Positions 1 to 7,192 of a stretch of DNA of 34,123 nucleotides are shown here, in pieces; the stretch's first letter is position 1; each line of letters opens with the position of its first letter. The notes beneath the pieces are model-generated. The model was not told the origin of the DNA and did no database searches. It saw nothing but the letters and a program-made list of their open reading frames with translations. Source of the stretch: Aquisalinus sp. (GTDB lineage: Bacteria; Pseudomonadota; Alphaproteobacteria; Caulobacterales; Parvularculaceae); assembly GCA_022763145.1 (NCBI GenBank), contig JALEGM010000093.1:1-34123 (forward strand), in the 5' to 3' direction. A program made the position numbers and the translations under genes.

Positions 1-626
1 CGCGGCCAGGGTTGATCATGCTCTGCGGTGTAGCGATCCGCCATCGGTTCCAGTCCCAACGCTGAGGTGAAGCTATGCACGAAACGTGCGCGACCATCTG
101 GGTTCTGCAGCGGATCAATGATGATAATAGTGTTGTCTAGAATGGTCTCGACGAGCTCATCCTCTTCAGCAGCCAACAGGTGGTAGGCCATGAACAATGC
201 ACTGTCCGGCGGCGTAATCTCATCCCCATGGACACCATAAGACAGCCATACGACGGCCGGTAGATCATTCAGTATTTGACGCGAGACAGTCTCACCCTCT
301 GCGAGACGATCTGTTGTTTCGCGGATTTCCTCGAGCCTCTGCATATTGTCGGCCGAAGCAATCACTGCATAAAGCAGTTCGCGTCCCTGCCAGCTCTCTG
401 CATATGTCTGCACCTTCATCCTGTCAGGCGCAGCTTCTGCCAAGGCGTACATGTAGAAATTGATCTCTTCTACTGAAGAAATGTCTTCACCGTGTTCATG
501 ACCAACAACATCTTCCAGTGTTGGAATTTCCGGATCATAATTTGCCTGCGGGTATGACTGCGCCATAACCGGAAAGCTCAAAGTCATTCCAAAAACCAAA
601 CTGGCCAAAATATGCGAAAGTCTCAC
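1..626 (-). CDS. M14-family zinc carboxypeptidase, N-terminal part (cut by window edge)
   Basis: Partial gene: about 208 N-terminal residues are visible and the frame stays open to the window edge. It starts with GTG at 626, with GGAG about 7 nt upstream. Residues 1-22 form a signal peptide ending in VMA-QS, so the enzyme is exported. The M14 signature is present: HGDE at 133-136 supplies the first zinc His and Glu (HxxE), and NPDGRAR at 175-181 matches the substrate-binding Asn/Arg segment. The third zinc His and the catalytic Glu would lie beyond the edge. M14 peptidases remove C-terminal amino acids from peptides. An in-frame ATG is absent near the start, and the ATG at 640 is in another frame that stops quickly. 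Family assignment is firm; substrate unknown. Confidence 0.85.
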   Translation of the reverse strand, partial: MRLSHILASLVFGMTLSFPVMAQSYPQANYDPEIPTLEDVVGHEHGEDISSVEEINFYMYALAEAAPDRMKVQTYAESWQGRELLYAVIASADNMQRLEEIRETTDRLAEGETVSRQILNDLPAVVWLSYGVHGDEITPPDSALFMAYHLLAAEEDELVETILDNTIIIIDPLQNPDGRARFVHSFTSALGLEPMADRYTAEHDQPWP

Positions 627-727
627 GAGACAGCTCCATGTCATTTACGGATGTGAGTGAAGCCGATTTCACGAGGCTTTGCAAAGATCAATGGCTGAAC
701 AGGCTGGAAGAAACCGCAAAAATTGAA

Positions 728-804
728 TGGTCGGAACGGCGGGATTCGAACCCACGACCCCTACACCCCCAGTGTAGTGCGCTACCAGGCTGCGCTACGT
801 TCCG
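728..804 (-). tRNA. tRNA-Pro(GGG)
   Basis: Read on the minus strand this 77-nt sequence folds as a full cloverleaf. The 7-bp acceptor stem pairs CGGAACG with CGTTCCG. The D arm carries AGCCTGGTAGCGC, the anticodon stem is CTACA/TGTAG around the loop CTGGGGG (anticodon GGG), and the T arm contains GGTTCGAATCC. The discriminator is A and the CCA end is encoded. GGG reads proline codons. Confidence 0.97.
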
Positions 805-824
805 ATTCAACTCATCAAGTCAGC

Positions 825-852
825 CTTATAGGCTTTGACCGACATGCATCAA
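825..852 (-). promoter_or_regulatory. Candidate promoter of tRNA-Pro
   Basis: On the minus strand TTGATG (852-847) and TATAAG (830-825) are separated by 16 nt and lie about 20 nt upstream of the mature tRNA 5' end. Spacing and position fit a sigma-70 type promoter; neither hexamer is a perfect match. Confidence 0.4.
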
Positions 853-956
853 GCATAGAAAACCTGTCTCTTCTCCGTGACAAGCAGTTTCTTCATTTCA
901 TTGATTTATCGGGGCAATCAACCTAATTAGCTGCTGTGGTAACGAGGATCATCCCT

Positions 957-1901
957 ATGACACTGACTAAATCACTCATTATGACTTCCTCCATCGCTGT
1001 ATTGCTCGCAGCGTGTGGCGGTGAAAAAACGACGGAAGAAAAAATCACTGACGCTGCCAAGGAAGCAGAAGAAGCAATCACGGAAGCCGTTAGCGATGTA
1101 GAACAAGCGCTCGAGGAAACCAGTGAAACATTATCAGATGCGGCGAAGGAAGTAGAGCGTGAATTGGCTGAAGCTGCAGAAGAAGTAGGACTTTGCGAAG
1201 GCTTTGGCCCGCAAACACCACGCGACATTTCAAGCGCTACAGGCACGAATACCGTAGCATTTACAATGGCACCTGCGTCAACAGAACTCAATTTGTGCAA
1301 TATCCATTCGCATACAAATGCTGAACATAAGGGACCGGGTTTTAGCGTTTACGTTGGCGATGGTGTCAATGGAGGTTTTGCCTGTAACAACACCTCTGAA
1401 CTTACTGAAGCGGAACTCGTGAATCCGGAAAGTAACGCATTTGGTGGCGTTAAGCCGGGTGATACTATTGAAGTACACTGGGTACACTCCTCTTGCGATA
1501 TTCAACCCGGTGAAGGGTTAGGCTCTTGCCTTAATGAAACTTGCGAAAGTCCATTACTCCGTGTGGAGGCTCAGACATTCCTGGTTGTGAATGATCCGAA
1601 TGCATTGGACTTCACAGATTTTGATTATGCCGGACCGGGTGAAGGCCTACATCAGCCAAAAGCACTGCCAACAGGCACCGGTACACCGGTAGTGTTCCGT
1701 GGCTCAACAACAGGTCCTTCGTATACGCAGGCAAATTGTTCACCTCTTCAGGTGACATGGAGTGTTCGTCCGAACTGCGCGAAAGTGGATATCAATTCTC
1801 TGAACCGGTGGGCCGAACAAGGCAATGTCTTTAACGAGACTGAGTCCCACGGTGTTCGCCAATTGGTGACAGCACCTGAGTTGCTGGACCAGATCAACTA
1901 A
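957..1901 (+). CDS. Delta-class carbonic anhydrase-like lipoprotein
   Basis: The 314-residue product begins at ATG 957, with GAGG about 9 nt upstream; the in-frame GTG at 936 is less likely. A lipoprotein signal ends in LLAAC with the lipidated Cys at 20. Residues 25-78 are a long Ala/Glu-rich amphipathic helix, probably a coiled-coil stalk. The rest resembles delta-class carbonic anhydrase (CA_like family): FGPQTPRD at 83-90, then a His cluster CNIHSHTNAEH at 114-124 and EVHWVHSSC at 172-180, which would provide the zinc ligands, plus eight cysteines that may form disulfides. The family interconverts CO2 and bicarbonate and was first described in marine algae. The enzyme would be membrane-anchored and face the periplasm or outside. 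It is monocistronic, with a terminator just downstream. Family call comes from motif recognition, not from an alignment. Confidence 0.78.
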   Translation: MTLTKSLIMTSSIAVLLAACGGEKTTEEKITDAAKEAEEAITEAVSDVEQALEETSETLSDAAKEVERELAEAAEEVGLCEGFGPQTPRDISSATGTNTVAFTMAPASTELNLCNIHSHTNAEHKGPGFSVYVGDGVNGGFACNNTSELTEAELVNPESNAFGGVKPGDTIEVHWVHSSCDIQPGEGLGSCLNETCESPLLRVEAQTFLVVNDPNALDFTDFDYAGPGEGLHQPKALPTGTGTPVVFRGSTTGPSYTQANCSPLQVTWSVRPNCAKVDINSLNRWAEQGNVFNETESHGVRQLVTAPELLDQIN

Positions 1902-1924
1902 GGCCAACAGCCAGTTTATGAAAT

Positions 1925-1955
1925 AAGGCCTGTCTGTTTCGACAGGCCTTTTTTA
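1925..1955 (+). terminator. Intrinsic terminator after the carbonic anhydrase gene
   Basis: A perfect 10-bp stem (AAGGCCTGTC with GACAGGCCTT) around a TGTTTC loop runs directly into a T-rich tract. It lies 24 nt after the stop codon. Confidence 0.93.
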
Positions 1956-2053
1956 TATTAATTCTCAAGTTGATATACATCTGTTGTCTGATGAGAACTC
2001 GACAACGAAGATACCTTTAGTCCGCTCTGCCCGTCACTAACTCTTGGCCCTCA

Positions 2054-2689
2054 TCACAAGTTACGCCTTGGACGGCCAAACTTTGGTGACGGAATATCCC
2101 AGATAATTGCCCCGGCGCGGATCATGAAAGTTGCCAGTGCTGCAAGAGGTGCTGCAATGCCTTGCTCCAGTCCGGTTGATAAAAGGATCATATAAATGCC
2201 TGCTCCGATAAGGGCGGCAGTGGCATAAATATCCTGCTTCAAAATCAATGGCGGCTCATTCAGCAGGACATCCCGAACAACACCACCAAAGGTCGCGGTG
2301 ATCGCGCCCATGAAAATCGCAATGACGACAGGCGCATTCATGGCAAGAGCAGCTTGAGCGCCGAGAATAGCAAACACAGCCATCCCGAGCGCGTCAGCCC
2401 AGATCAATGCTTTCAGACGGTTTGACAAGAGAGGCTGCGCCAGAGTGGCAATGATTGCACCAGCCAGACAGATAAATACCGCAGATGGGTCGCGTATCCA
2501 CCAGACAGGGAAAGCGCCAAGCATCACATCCCGGATCGTACCTCCCCCAACACCAGTCACGAAAGCGATCAGCGCAACACCAAAGAAATCCATATCGTTC
2601 CGCAATGCTGTTAGAGCGCCGGAAATCGCAAACACGAATAACCCGAAGATATTGAGATACTGAAAGACTGTGATGCTGTCGAAAGACAT
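2054..2689 (-). CDS. Trimeric intracellular cation (TRIC) channel family protein (UPF0126)
   Basis: The 211-residue inner-membrane protein starts at ATG 2689; an upstream extension of the frame runs into the FMN riboswitch on the other strand and is rejected. It has about seven hydrophobic helices arranged as two similar halves. Each half carries a glycine-rich motif of this family: GVGGGTIRDVMLG near residue 50 and TFGGVVRDVLLNEPP near residue 135. The bacterial TRIC/UPF0126 family (YadS, YicG) forms potassium-permeable trimers. The gene is transcribed away from the riboflavin operon and stands alone. The C-terminus is basic (RPRRNL). Whether it has a physiological link to the flavin operon is not visible. 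Confidence 0.88.
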   Translation of the reverse strand: MSFDSITVFQYLNIFGLFVFAISGALTALRNDMDFFGVALIAFVTGVGGGTIRDVMLGAFPVWWIRDPSAVFICLAGAIIATLAQPLLSNRLKALIWADALGMAVFAILGAQAALAMNAPVVIAIFMGAITATFGGVVRDVLLNEPPLILKQDIYATAALIGAGIYMILLSTGLEQGIAAPLAALATFMIRAGAIIWDIPSPKFGRPRRNL

Positions 2690-2750
2690 GGCTGTGCCCT
2701 TGCTGATAATCGTGTGATTATGCGCACTACCCAGCTTCTGCAAGCGCTGC

Positions 2751-2779
2751 TTGCTATCATCATCGCAGAAGCATATATT
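2751..2779 (+). promoter_or_regulatory. Candidate promoter of the riboflavin operon
   Basis: TTGCTA (2751-2756) and TATATT (2774-2779) are separated by 17 nt. The predicted transcription start near 2786 falls a few bases before the first base of the FMN riboswitch, as expected for a leader RNA. Confidence 0.6.
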
Positions 2780-2790
2780 GAAGTAGAAAT

Positions 2791-2957
<167 letters not shown>

Positions 2958-2967
2958 GAGGCAAGTG

Positions 2968-3026
2968 ATACCCGGACTCCGGGTATACTTTAGCTATGAT
3001 GAGAAACACACGTGCGTACACGTGTG
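2968..3026 (+). promoter_or_regulatory. Two tandem hairpins between FMN riboswitch and ribD
   Basis: ATACCCGG (2968-2975) pairs with CCGGGTAT (2979-2986) around ACT, and CACACGTG (3007-3014) pairs perfectly with CACGTGTG (3019-3026) around CGTA. Neither is followed by a T-run. They sit where the expression platform should be and may take part in hiding or exposing the ribD start, or act as stability elements. Confidence 0.5.
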
Positions 3027-3077
3027 CTCTTGAATAGCCGCCTTTACGCCCTGAAAGTCCGATTTTGTGAGGCTTTT

Positions 3078-4220
3078 ATGGGTGATGAAACCCAATACAT
3101 GATGCGCGCAATTGATCTTGCCAAAAGGGCGGAAGGATATACATCCCCTAACCCGATGGTTGGCTGCGTGCTGGTGAAAGGCGACCGCATCATTGGGGAA
3201 GGTTTTCATGCTCGCCCCGGTACGCCGCACGCAGAAGCAAATGCCTTGCGGGTTGCCGGAGAGCAGGCACAAGGCGCCACAGCCTATGTCACGCTTGAGC
3301 CCTGTAATCATTACGGCAGTAATCCACCCTGTACGGAAGGGTTAATAAAAGCAGGTGTTTCAGAAGTCGTTTATGCCGTCTCTGACCCCAACCCTATCGC
3401 TGCCGGGGGTGATAACAAATTGACAGATGCAGGCATCAAGGTCCGTTCTGGCCTTTGCACCTCGGAAGCAGCAGACTTGAACAGATTCTGGCTGCATCAT
3501 ATCCGCCAGAGAAAACCTTATGTGGTTGCCAAGTTCGCGAGCAGTCTTGATGGCAAAATCGCGACAAGAACAGGTGACTCCAAATGGGTCACATCGGAAG
3601 CAGCACGAATGCGGGGTCATGATCTGCGCCAGGCCTGTGATGCAATCATCGTCGGCGTAGATACTATTATCGCAGATAATCCGAGCCTGACCGCAAGAGG
3701 TAAATTACCAGCAGGGCACCGCCAGGCAGCGCACCCTCTGCGCGTTGTGCTTGATAGCTCTGGCCGTATACCGCTGGAAGCGCAGATTTTTCGCTCCACG
3801 ACTCCCGGCAAAACACTGGTGGCCACAACTGCCACCATGCCTGCCTTGAAAGAACAGGCCCTGCGTGGGCGTGGTGTCGACGTATTGCGGCTAAAGGCTG
3901 ACATTGCTGGGCGACCTGACCTCTCTGCCCTACTCTCAGCCTTGCATGAACGAGACGTTCTCTCCTGCATGATCGAAGGGGGTGGCAAAGTTCTGGGTAG
4001 TTTCTTTGATGCAGGTCTTGTCGATGAAGTCTGGGCGTTCATGGCTCCTGTCATAATTGGTGGTGATGCCGCAGTGCCAGTGGCAGGCATTGGCGCAGAA
4101 AATCTGTCTGATGCGTTCCGCTTGCAGAATACTGAAATTGAACAACTGGATGGCACGTTGCTGATGCGCGGCGCTGTATCGAAGCAGAATTCGGAGGTCA
4201 CATGTTCACAGGCCTCATAG
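3078..4220 (+). CDS. ribD: Bifunctional diaminohydroxyphosphoribosylaminopyrimidine deaminase / 5-amino-6-(5-phosphoribosylamino)uracil reductase
   Basis: The 380-residue enzyme performs the second and third steps of the pyrimidine branch of riboflavin synthesis: deamination of the ring, then NADPH-dependent reduction of the ribose. The start is ATG 3078, with TGAGG 5 nt upstream; an in-frame GTG at 3012 lies inside a leader hairpin and is rejected. The N-terminal deaminase domain (about 1-145) has zinc motifs HAE at 51-53 and PCNHYGSNPPC at 75-85. The C-terminal reductase domain starts near VVAKFASSLDGK and carries VTSEAARMRGHDLR and the glycine-rich IEGGG. Length is normal for RibD. It is the first gene of the operon under the FMN riboswitch and overlaps ribE by 19 nt. 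Confidence 0.95.
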   Translation: MGDETQYMMRAIDLAKRAEGYTSPNPMVGCVLVKGDRIIGEGFHARPGTPHAEANALRVAGEQAQGATAYVTLEPCNHYGSNPPCTEGLIKAGVSEVVYAVSDPNPIAAGGDNKLTDAGIKVRSGLCTSEAADLNRFWLHHIRQRKPYVVAKFASSLDGKIATRTGDSKWVTSEAARMRGHDLRQACDAIIVGVDTIIADNPSLTARGKLPAGHRQAAHPLRVVLDSSGRIPLEAQIFRSTTPGKTLVATTATMPALKEQALRGRGVDVLRLKADIAGRPDLSALLSALHERDVLSCMIEGGGKVLGSFFDAGLVDEVWAFMAPVIIGGDAAVPVAGIGAENLSDAFRLQNTEIEQLDGTLLMRGAVSKQNSEVTCSQAS

Positions 4221-4831
4221 AAGAGATTGGTCAAGTCGCAGATATTTCGCAGGCGGACCAGAAATATACCCTGAATATCAGTGCCAACAAAATACTGCAG
4301 GACGTGGCTGTTGGGGACTCAATTGCGGTCAATGGTGTTTGTCTCACGGTCACCAGCTTCACCCATGAAGCTTTTACAGTGGACGCAGTGCCGGAAACAC
4401 TTGCCCGCACCAATCTTGGTGACCTGGTCTCAAGCAGCAGGGTGAATCTTGAGCGTTCCGCAACGCCGCAGACCCGGCTTGGGGGCCATTATGTTCAAGG
4501 CCACGTGGATGGCACTGGGGTAGTTGAGAGTTTCCGGGAAGACAAGGAAGCGATCTGGGTTACCATCAAGACTGATCCCGGCCTGATGAAATACATCGTG
4601 AGCAAAGGGTACATTACCATCGATGGTACAAGCCTGACAGTCGTGGATACAGGTGCAGACTGGTTCAACATTACCCTCATTCCGCACACACAGGAGCATA
4701 TTACCCTTCCCCGAAAATCTGTCGGTGAACGGGTCAACCTCGAAGCAGATATCATCGCCAAGTACGTTGAGAAACTGATTGGTGCACAAACAATAACAGA
4801 AGCGCAAGGAGGCCATCATGCCATTAGCTAA
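4202..4831 (+). CDS. ribE: Riboflavin synthase, alpha subunit
   Basis: The 209-residue enzyme dismutates two 6,7-dimethyl-8-ribityllumazine molecules into riboflavin and the pyrimidine precursor. It shows the two internally repeated lumazine-binding halves: [10 protein letters not shown] at the start with [13 protein letters not shown] (about 38-50), and [13 protein letters not shown] (about 97-109) followed by [13 protein letters not shown]. These are standard family motifs and the length is typical. ATG 4202 follows GGAGG at a good distance and overlaps the ribD 3' end, which implies translational coupling. The stop codon overlaps the beginning of ribB. Confidence 0.96.
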   Translation: MFTGLIEEIGQVADISQADQKYTLNISANKILQDVAVGDSIAVNGVCLTVTSFTHEAFTVDAVPETLARTNLGDLVSSSRVNLERSATPQTRLGGHYVQGHVDGTGVVESFREDKEAIWVTIKTDPGLMKYIVSKGYITIDGTSLTVVDTGADWFNITLIPHTQEHITLPRKSVGERVNLEADIIAKYVEKLIGAQTITEAQGGHHAIS

Positions 4832-5456
4832 TCTGGAAGACGCCATTGCTGATTTTCGTGCCGGTAGGTTCGTTATTATCGTAGATGATGAAAACCGCGA
4901 AAATGAAGGCGATCTGGCTTTTGCGGCAGAATTGATTACACCTGAAGCCGTCAATTTCATGGCGCGCGAAGGTCGCGGTCTGATCTGCTGCGCTATGGCT
5001 GGCGAGATCATTGACCATTTTGGTCTTCCTTTGATGGTTGAACCAAAAGATAATCAGTCAGGTTTCGGCACCCCATTCACTGTTTCAGTTGAAGCTGCTT
5101 CCGGGGTCACAACAGGTATTTCAGCTCATGATCGTGCACGAACTATTCAGGTATTGATGGACCCAATGAGCCAGAAATCTGACATTGTCATGCCGGGGCA
5201 CATGTTCCCGTTGCGCGCACGCGATGGTGGGGTTCTGGAAAGAGATGGCCAAACGGAAGCCAGTGTTGATCTTGCAAAATTGGCAGGGCTGCGTCCCGGC
5301 GGAGTTATCTGTGAAGTGATGAACGATGATGGCACAATGGCGCGCCTGCCGGACCTGGAAGAATTTGGCAGAAAACATGACATCCGCATCATCTCTGTCG
5401 AACAGATCCAGGCATGGAGACGGGAGACGGAAGCTGTGTTCCGAGCTGCCGAATGA
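4818..5456 (+). CDS. ribB: 3,4-dihydroxy-2-butanone 4-phosphate synthase (monofunctional)
   Basis: The 212-residue enzyme converts ribulose 5-phosphate to the four-carbon unit of riboflavin. Family motifs: [11 protein letters not shown] at 23-33 (acidic metal site), [10 protein letters not shown] at 125-134, and [16 protein letters not shown] at 142-157. The last is written with His in the enzymes I know best (GHTEA), where that His binds the catalytic metal; here it is Gln145, which I read directly as codon CAA. Whether this is a common lineage variant I cannot tell without an alignment. Unlike the RibBA fusions frequent in bacteria, there is no GTP cyclohydrolase II domain. It starts at ATG 4818 with AGGAGG upstream, overlapping ribE by 14 nt. 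Confidence 0.93.
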   Translation: MPLANLEDAIADFRAGRFVIIVDDENRENEGDLAFAAELITPEAVNFMAREGRGLICCAMAGEIIDHFGLPLMVEPKDNQSGFGTPFTVSVEAASGVTTGISAHDRARTIQVLMDPMSQKSDIVMPGHMFPLRARDGGVLERDGQTEASVDLAKLAGLRPGGVICEVMNDDGTMARLPDLEEFGRKHDIRIISVEQIQAWRRETEAVFRAAE

Positions 5457-5941
5457 GAACCGAAGGCCTGACAACAGCAATTGACGGTGTGCATGATGGT
5501 GCGGGCCGCAAAGTCGCTATTATCTACACACGCTGGAATGACGAGATTATTGGTGAAATGCGCGAAGCGTGTCTCGAAACCCTGCAGGCGCAAGGCGTAG
5601 CAGTAAGTGATATCAGTCAGATCGTTATCCCGGGCGCTTTTGAATTCCCCCTCACCTGTACCCTTGCCGCAGAAAGCGGAAATTATGATGCCGTGGTTGC
5701 CCTTGGCTGTGTCATTCGCGGCGAGACACCGCATTTTGATTATGTAGCCGGCGAAGCGGCGCGCGGTATTACAGCTGCATCGCTCAGTGGGAACACACCT
5801 GTCATATTCGGTGTGCTGACGGTCAATACAGAAGAGCAAGCCTGGCAACGAGCCTCTAAAGACAAAGATAACAAAGGTGCTGAGTTCGCCTTGGCGGCGC
5901 TTGAAATGGCCAGCGTTACAGAGAAATTGAAGAAACATTAG
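5453..5941 (+). CDS. ribH: 6,7-dimethyl-8-ribityllumazine synthase
   Basis: The 162-residue enzyme condenses the RibD-derived pyrimidine with the RibB product to form lumazine, the substrate of RibE. Motifs: VAIIYTRWN near 21-29, PGAFEFPL near 60-67, [14 protein letters not shown] near 83-96 (with the catalytic His of the family) and [16 protein letters not shown] near 119-134. I choose ATG 5453 because its first bases overlap the ribB stop (ATGA), typical of translational coupling; an in-frame ATG at 5414 would add 13 residues inside ribB. In many alphaproteobacteria nusB follows ribH, but here folE does. Confidence 0.94.
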   Translation: MRTEGLTTAIDGVHDGAGRKVAIIYTRWNDEIIGEMREACLETLQAQGVAVSDISQIVIPGAFEFPLTCTLAAESGNYDAVVALGCVIRGETPHFDYVAGEAARGITAASLSGNTPVIFGVLTVNTEEQAWQRASKDKDNKGAEFALAALEMASVTEKLKKH

Positions 5942-5961
5942 ATATCCCTGAAGGATCTATC

Positions 5962-6540
5962 ATGAGTGAAGATATGTTAAAGCGGCCAGGCCGCGCCGAA
6001 GCAGAAGCGGCAGTTCGCACGCTGCTGGCCTACATCGGAGATGACCCGTCCCGTGAGGGGTTGATTGATACCCCTAAGCGTTTTGTCAAAGCCTATGATG
6101 ACTGGTTTCAGGGGTACAATGAGGACCCGGAAGCTGTGTTGTCACGCACCTTCGAGGAAGTGGAAGGCTACGATGATATCGTCCTGATGAAAAACATCCG
6201 TGTGACCAGTCACTGTGAGCACCATGTTGCGCCGATCATCGGCACTGCCCATGTAGCCTATCTACCGGACACCCGCGTCGTCGGTATCTCCAAGCTGGCA
6301 CGGCTGGTTGATATTTATGCCAAGCGTCTTCAGTCGCAGGAAATCCTGACCAACCAGATTGCCCAGACACTGGACCGTGTTCTGAAGCCACGCGGCGTTG
6401 CGGTTCTGGTTGACGCGGAGCATCAATGCATCTCGACCCGTGGTATCAACAAGACAGGCGTTAGCTGTGTTACCCGCTGTTTCACCGGCGCCTTCAAGGA
6501 AGCAAACATGGAAGACAGGTTCTTCAGGCTAATTAAGTAA
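5962..6540 (+). CDS. folE: GTP cyclohydrolase I (FolE type)
   Basis: The 192-residue enzyme converts GTP to 7,8-dihydroneopterin triphosphate, the first step of folate/pterin synthesis. Zinc ligands typical of FolE are visible: Cys85 and His88 in SHCEHH, and Cys156 in [17 protein letters not shown] near 126-134 is also characteristic. ATG 5962 follows AAGGA and lies 20 nt after ribH, so the gene is probably in the same transcript. GTP cyclohydrolase II, which starts riboflavin synthesis, uses the same substrate but is a different family and is not in this window. FolE here may thus be under FMN riboswitch control. Confidence 0.95.
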   Translation: MSEDMLKRPGRAEAEAAVRTLLAYIGDDPSREGLIDTPKRFVKAYDDWFQGYNEDPEAVLSRTFEEVEGYDDIVLMKNIRVTSHCEHHVAPIIGTAHVAYLPDTRVVGISKLARLVDIYAKRLQSQEILTNQIAQTLDRVLKPRGVAVLVDAEHQCISTRGINKTGVSCVTRCFTGAFKEANMEDRFFRLIK

Positions 6541-6552
6541 GAGGCGGATAGT

Positions 6553-7104
6553 ATGGGCAAGGTTTACGAGAAGATAGATGATCGCTGGGCTGATTTTATC
6601 AAGGCACAGAAAATGTTCTTCGTGGCAACTGCCCCCCTTTCGGCAGATGGTCATGTCAACGTTTCCCCCAAGGGATATGACAGTTTTGCCATTCTGAACC
6701 CTTTAACAGTCGCCTATCTTGATGTCGGCGGCTCTGGAATTGAGACAGTTGCTCACGTTCAGGAAAATGAGCGCATCACGATCATGTTCTGCGCTTTTGA
6801 AGGCGCGGCGAAAATTCTGCGCCTTTATGGTCATGGCGAAGCACTGGATTTCAATCACCCTGAATTTGCTGATTTGATGAAATTGTTCCCGTCGCATGAT
6901 CGCGCCCGAAACATCATTCGGGTCAAACTGACCCGCATTCAGGACAGCTGCGGCTGGGGCGTTCCGTTTTACGAATTCAAATCAGAGCGCGATCAGCTTC
7001 TGCGGTATTACGAAAATAAGACTTCCGACGAAATCCGTGACAAGATTTACGTCAACAACGCCCAGAGCCTAGATGGCCTCACTGGTATTGAAAAACCGGA
7101 ATAA
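6553..7104 (+). CDS. Pyridoxamine 5'-phosphate oxidase family protein (putative FMN-binding split barrel)
   Basis: The 183-residue protein starts at ATG 6553, 12 nt after folE. It resembles the pyridoxamine phosphate oxidase-like split-barrel family: an N-terminal FVATAPLSADGHVNVSPKGYDSF stretch (about 23-45, split here as FVATAPLS and HVNVSPKG), LDVGGSGIET near 57-66, then ENERITIMFCAFEGAAKILRLYG. Related proteins bind FMN or F420 and reduce or sense small molecules, and the substrate of this one is unknown. Its place at the end of a riboflavin operon supports an FMN cofactor. The C-terminal third contains GWGVPFYEF. It is not PdxH itself, which is longer and has other motifs. Confidence 0.85.
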   Translation: MGKVYEKIDDRWADFIKAQKMFFVATAPLSADGHVNVSPKGYDSFAILNPLTVAYLDVGGSGIETVAHVQENERITIMFCAFEGAAKILRLYGHGEALDFNHPEFADLMKLFPSHDRARNIIRVKLTRIQDSCGWGVPFYEFKSERDQLLRYYENKTSDEIRDKIYVNNAQSLDGLTGIEKPE

Positions 7105-7192
7105 AATCGGCTTACCTTGTACATTTCGTAATTTTGGCATGACGCCGCACGCGGCTTATTATGCGATTAATGAGATTTACGAGGGAATTTTC

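Noticed and set aside
7073-7192. N-terminal extension of the M16 protease
   Set aside because: It overlaps the preceding gene and would place 40 residues before the lipoprotein signal peptide.
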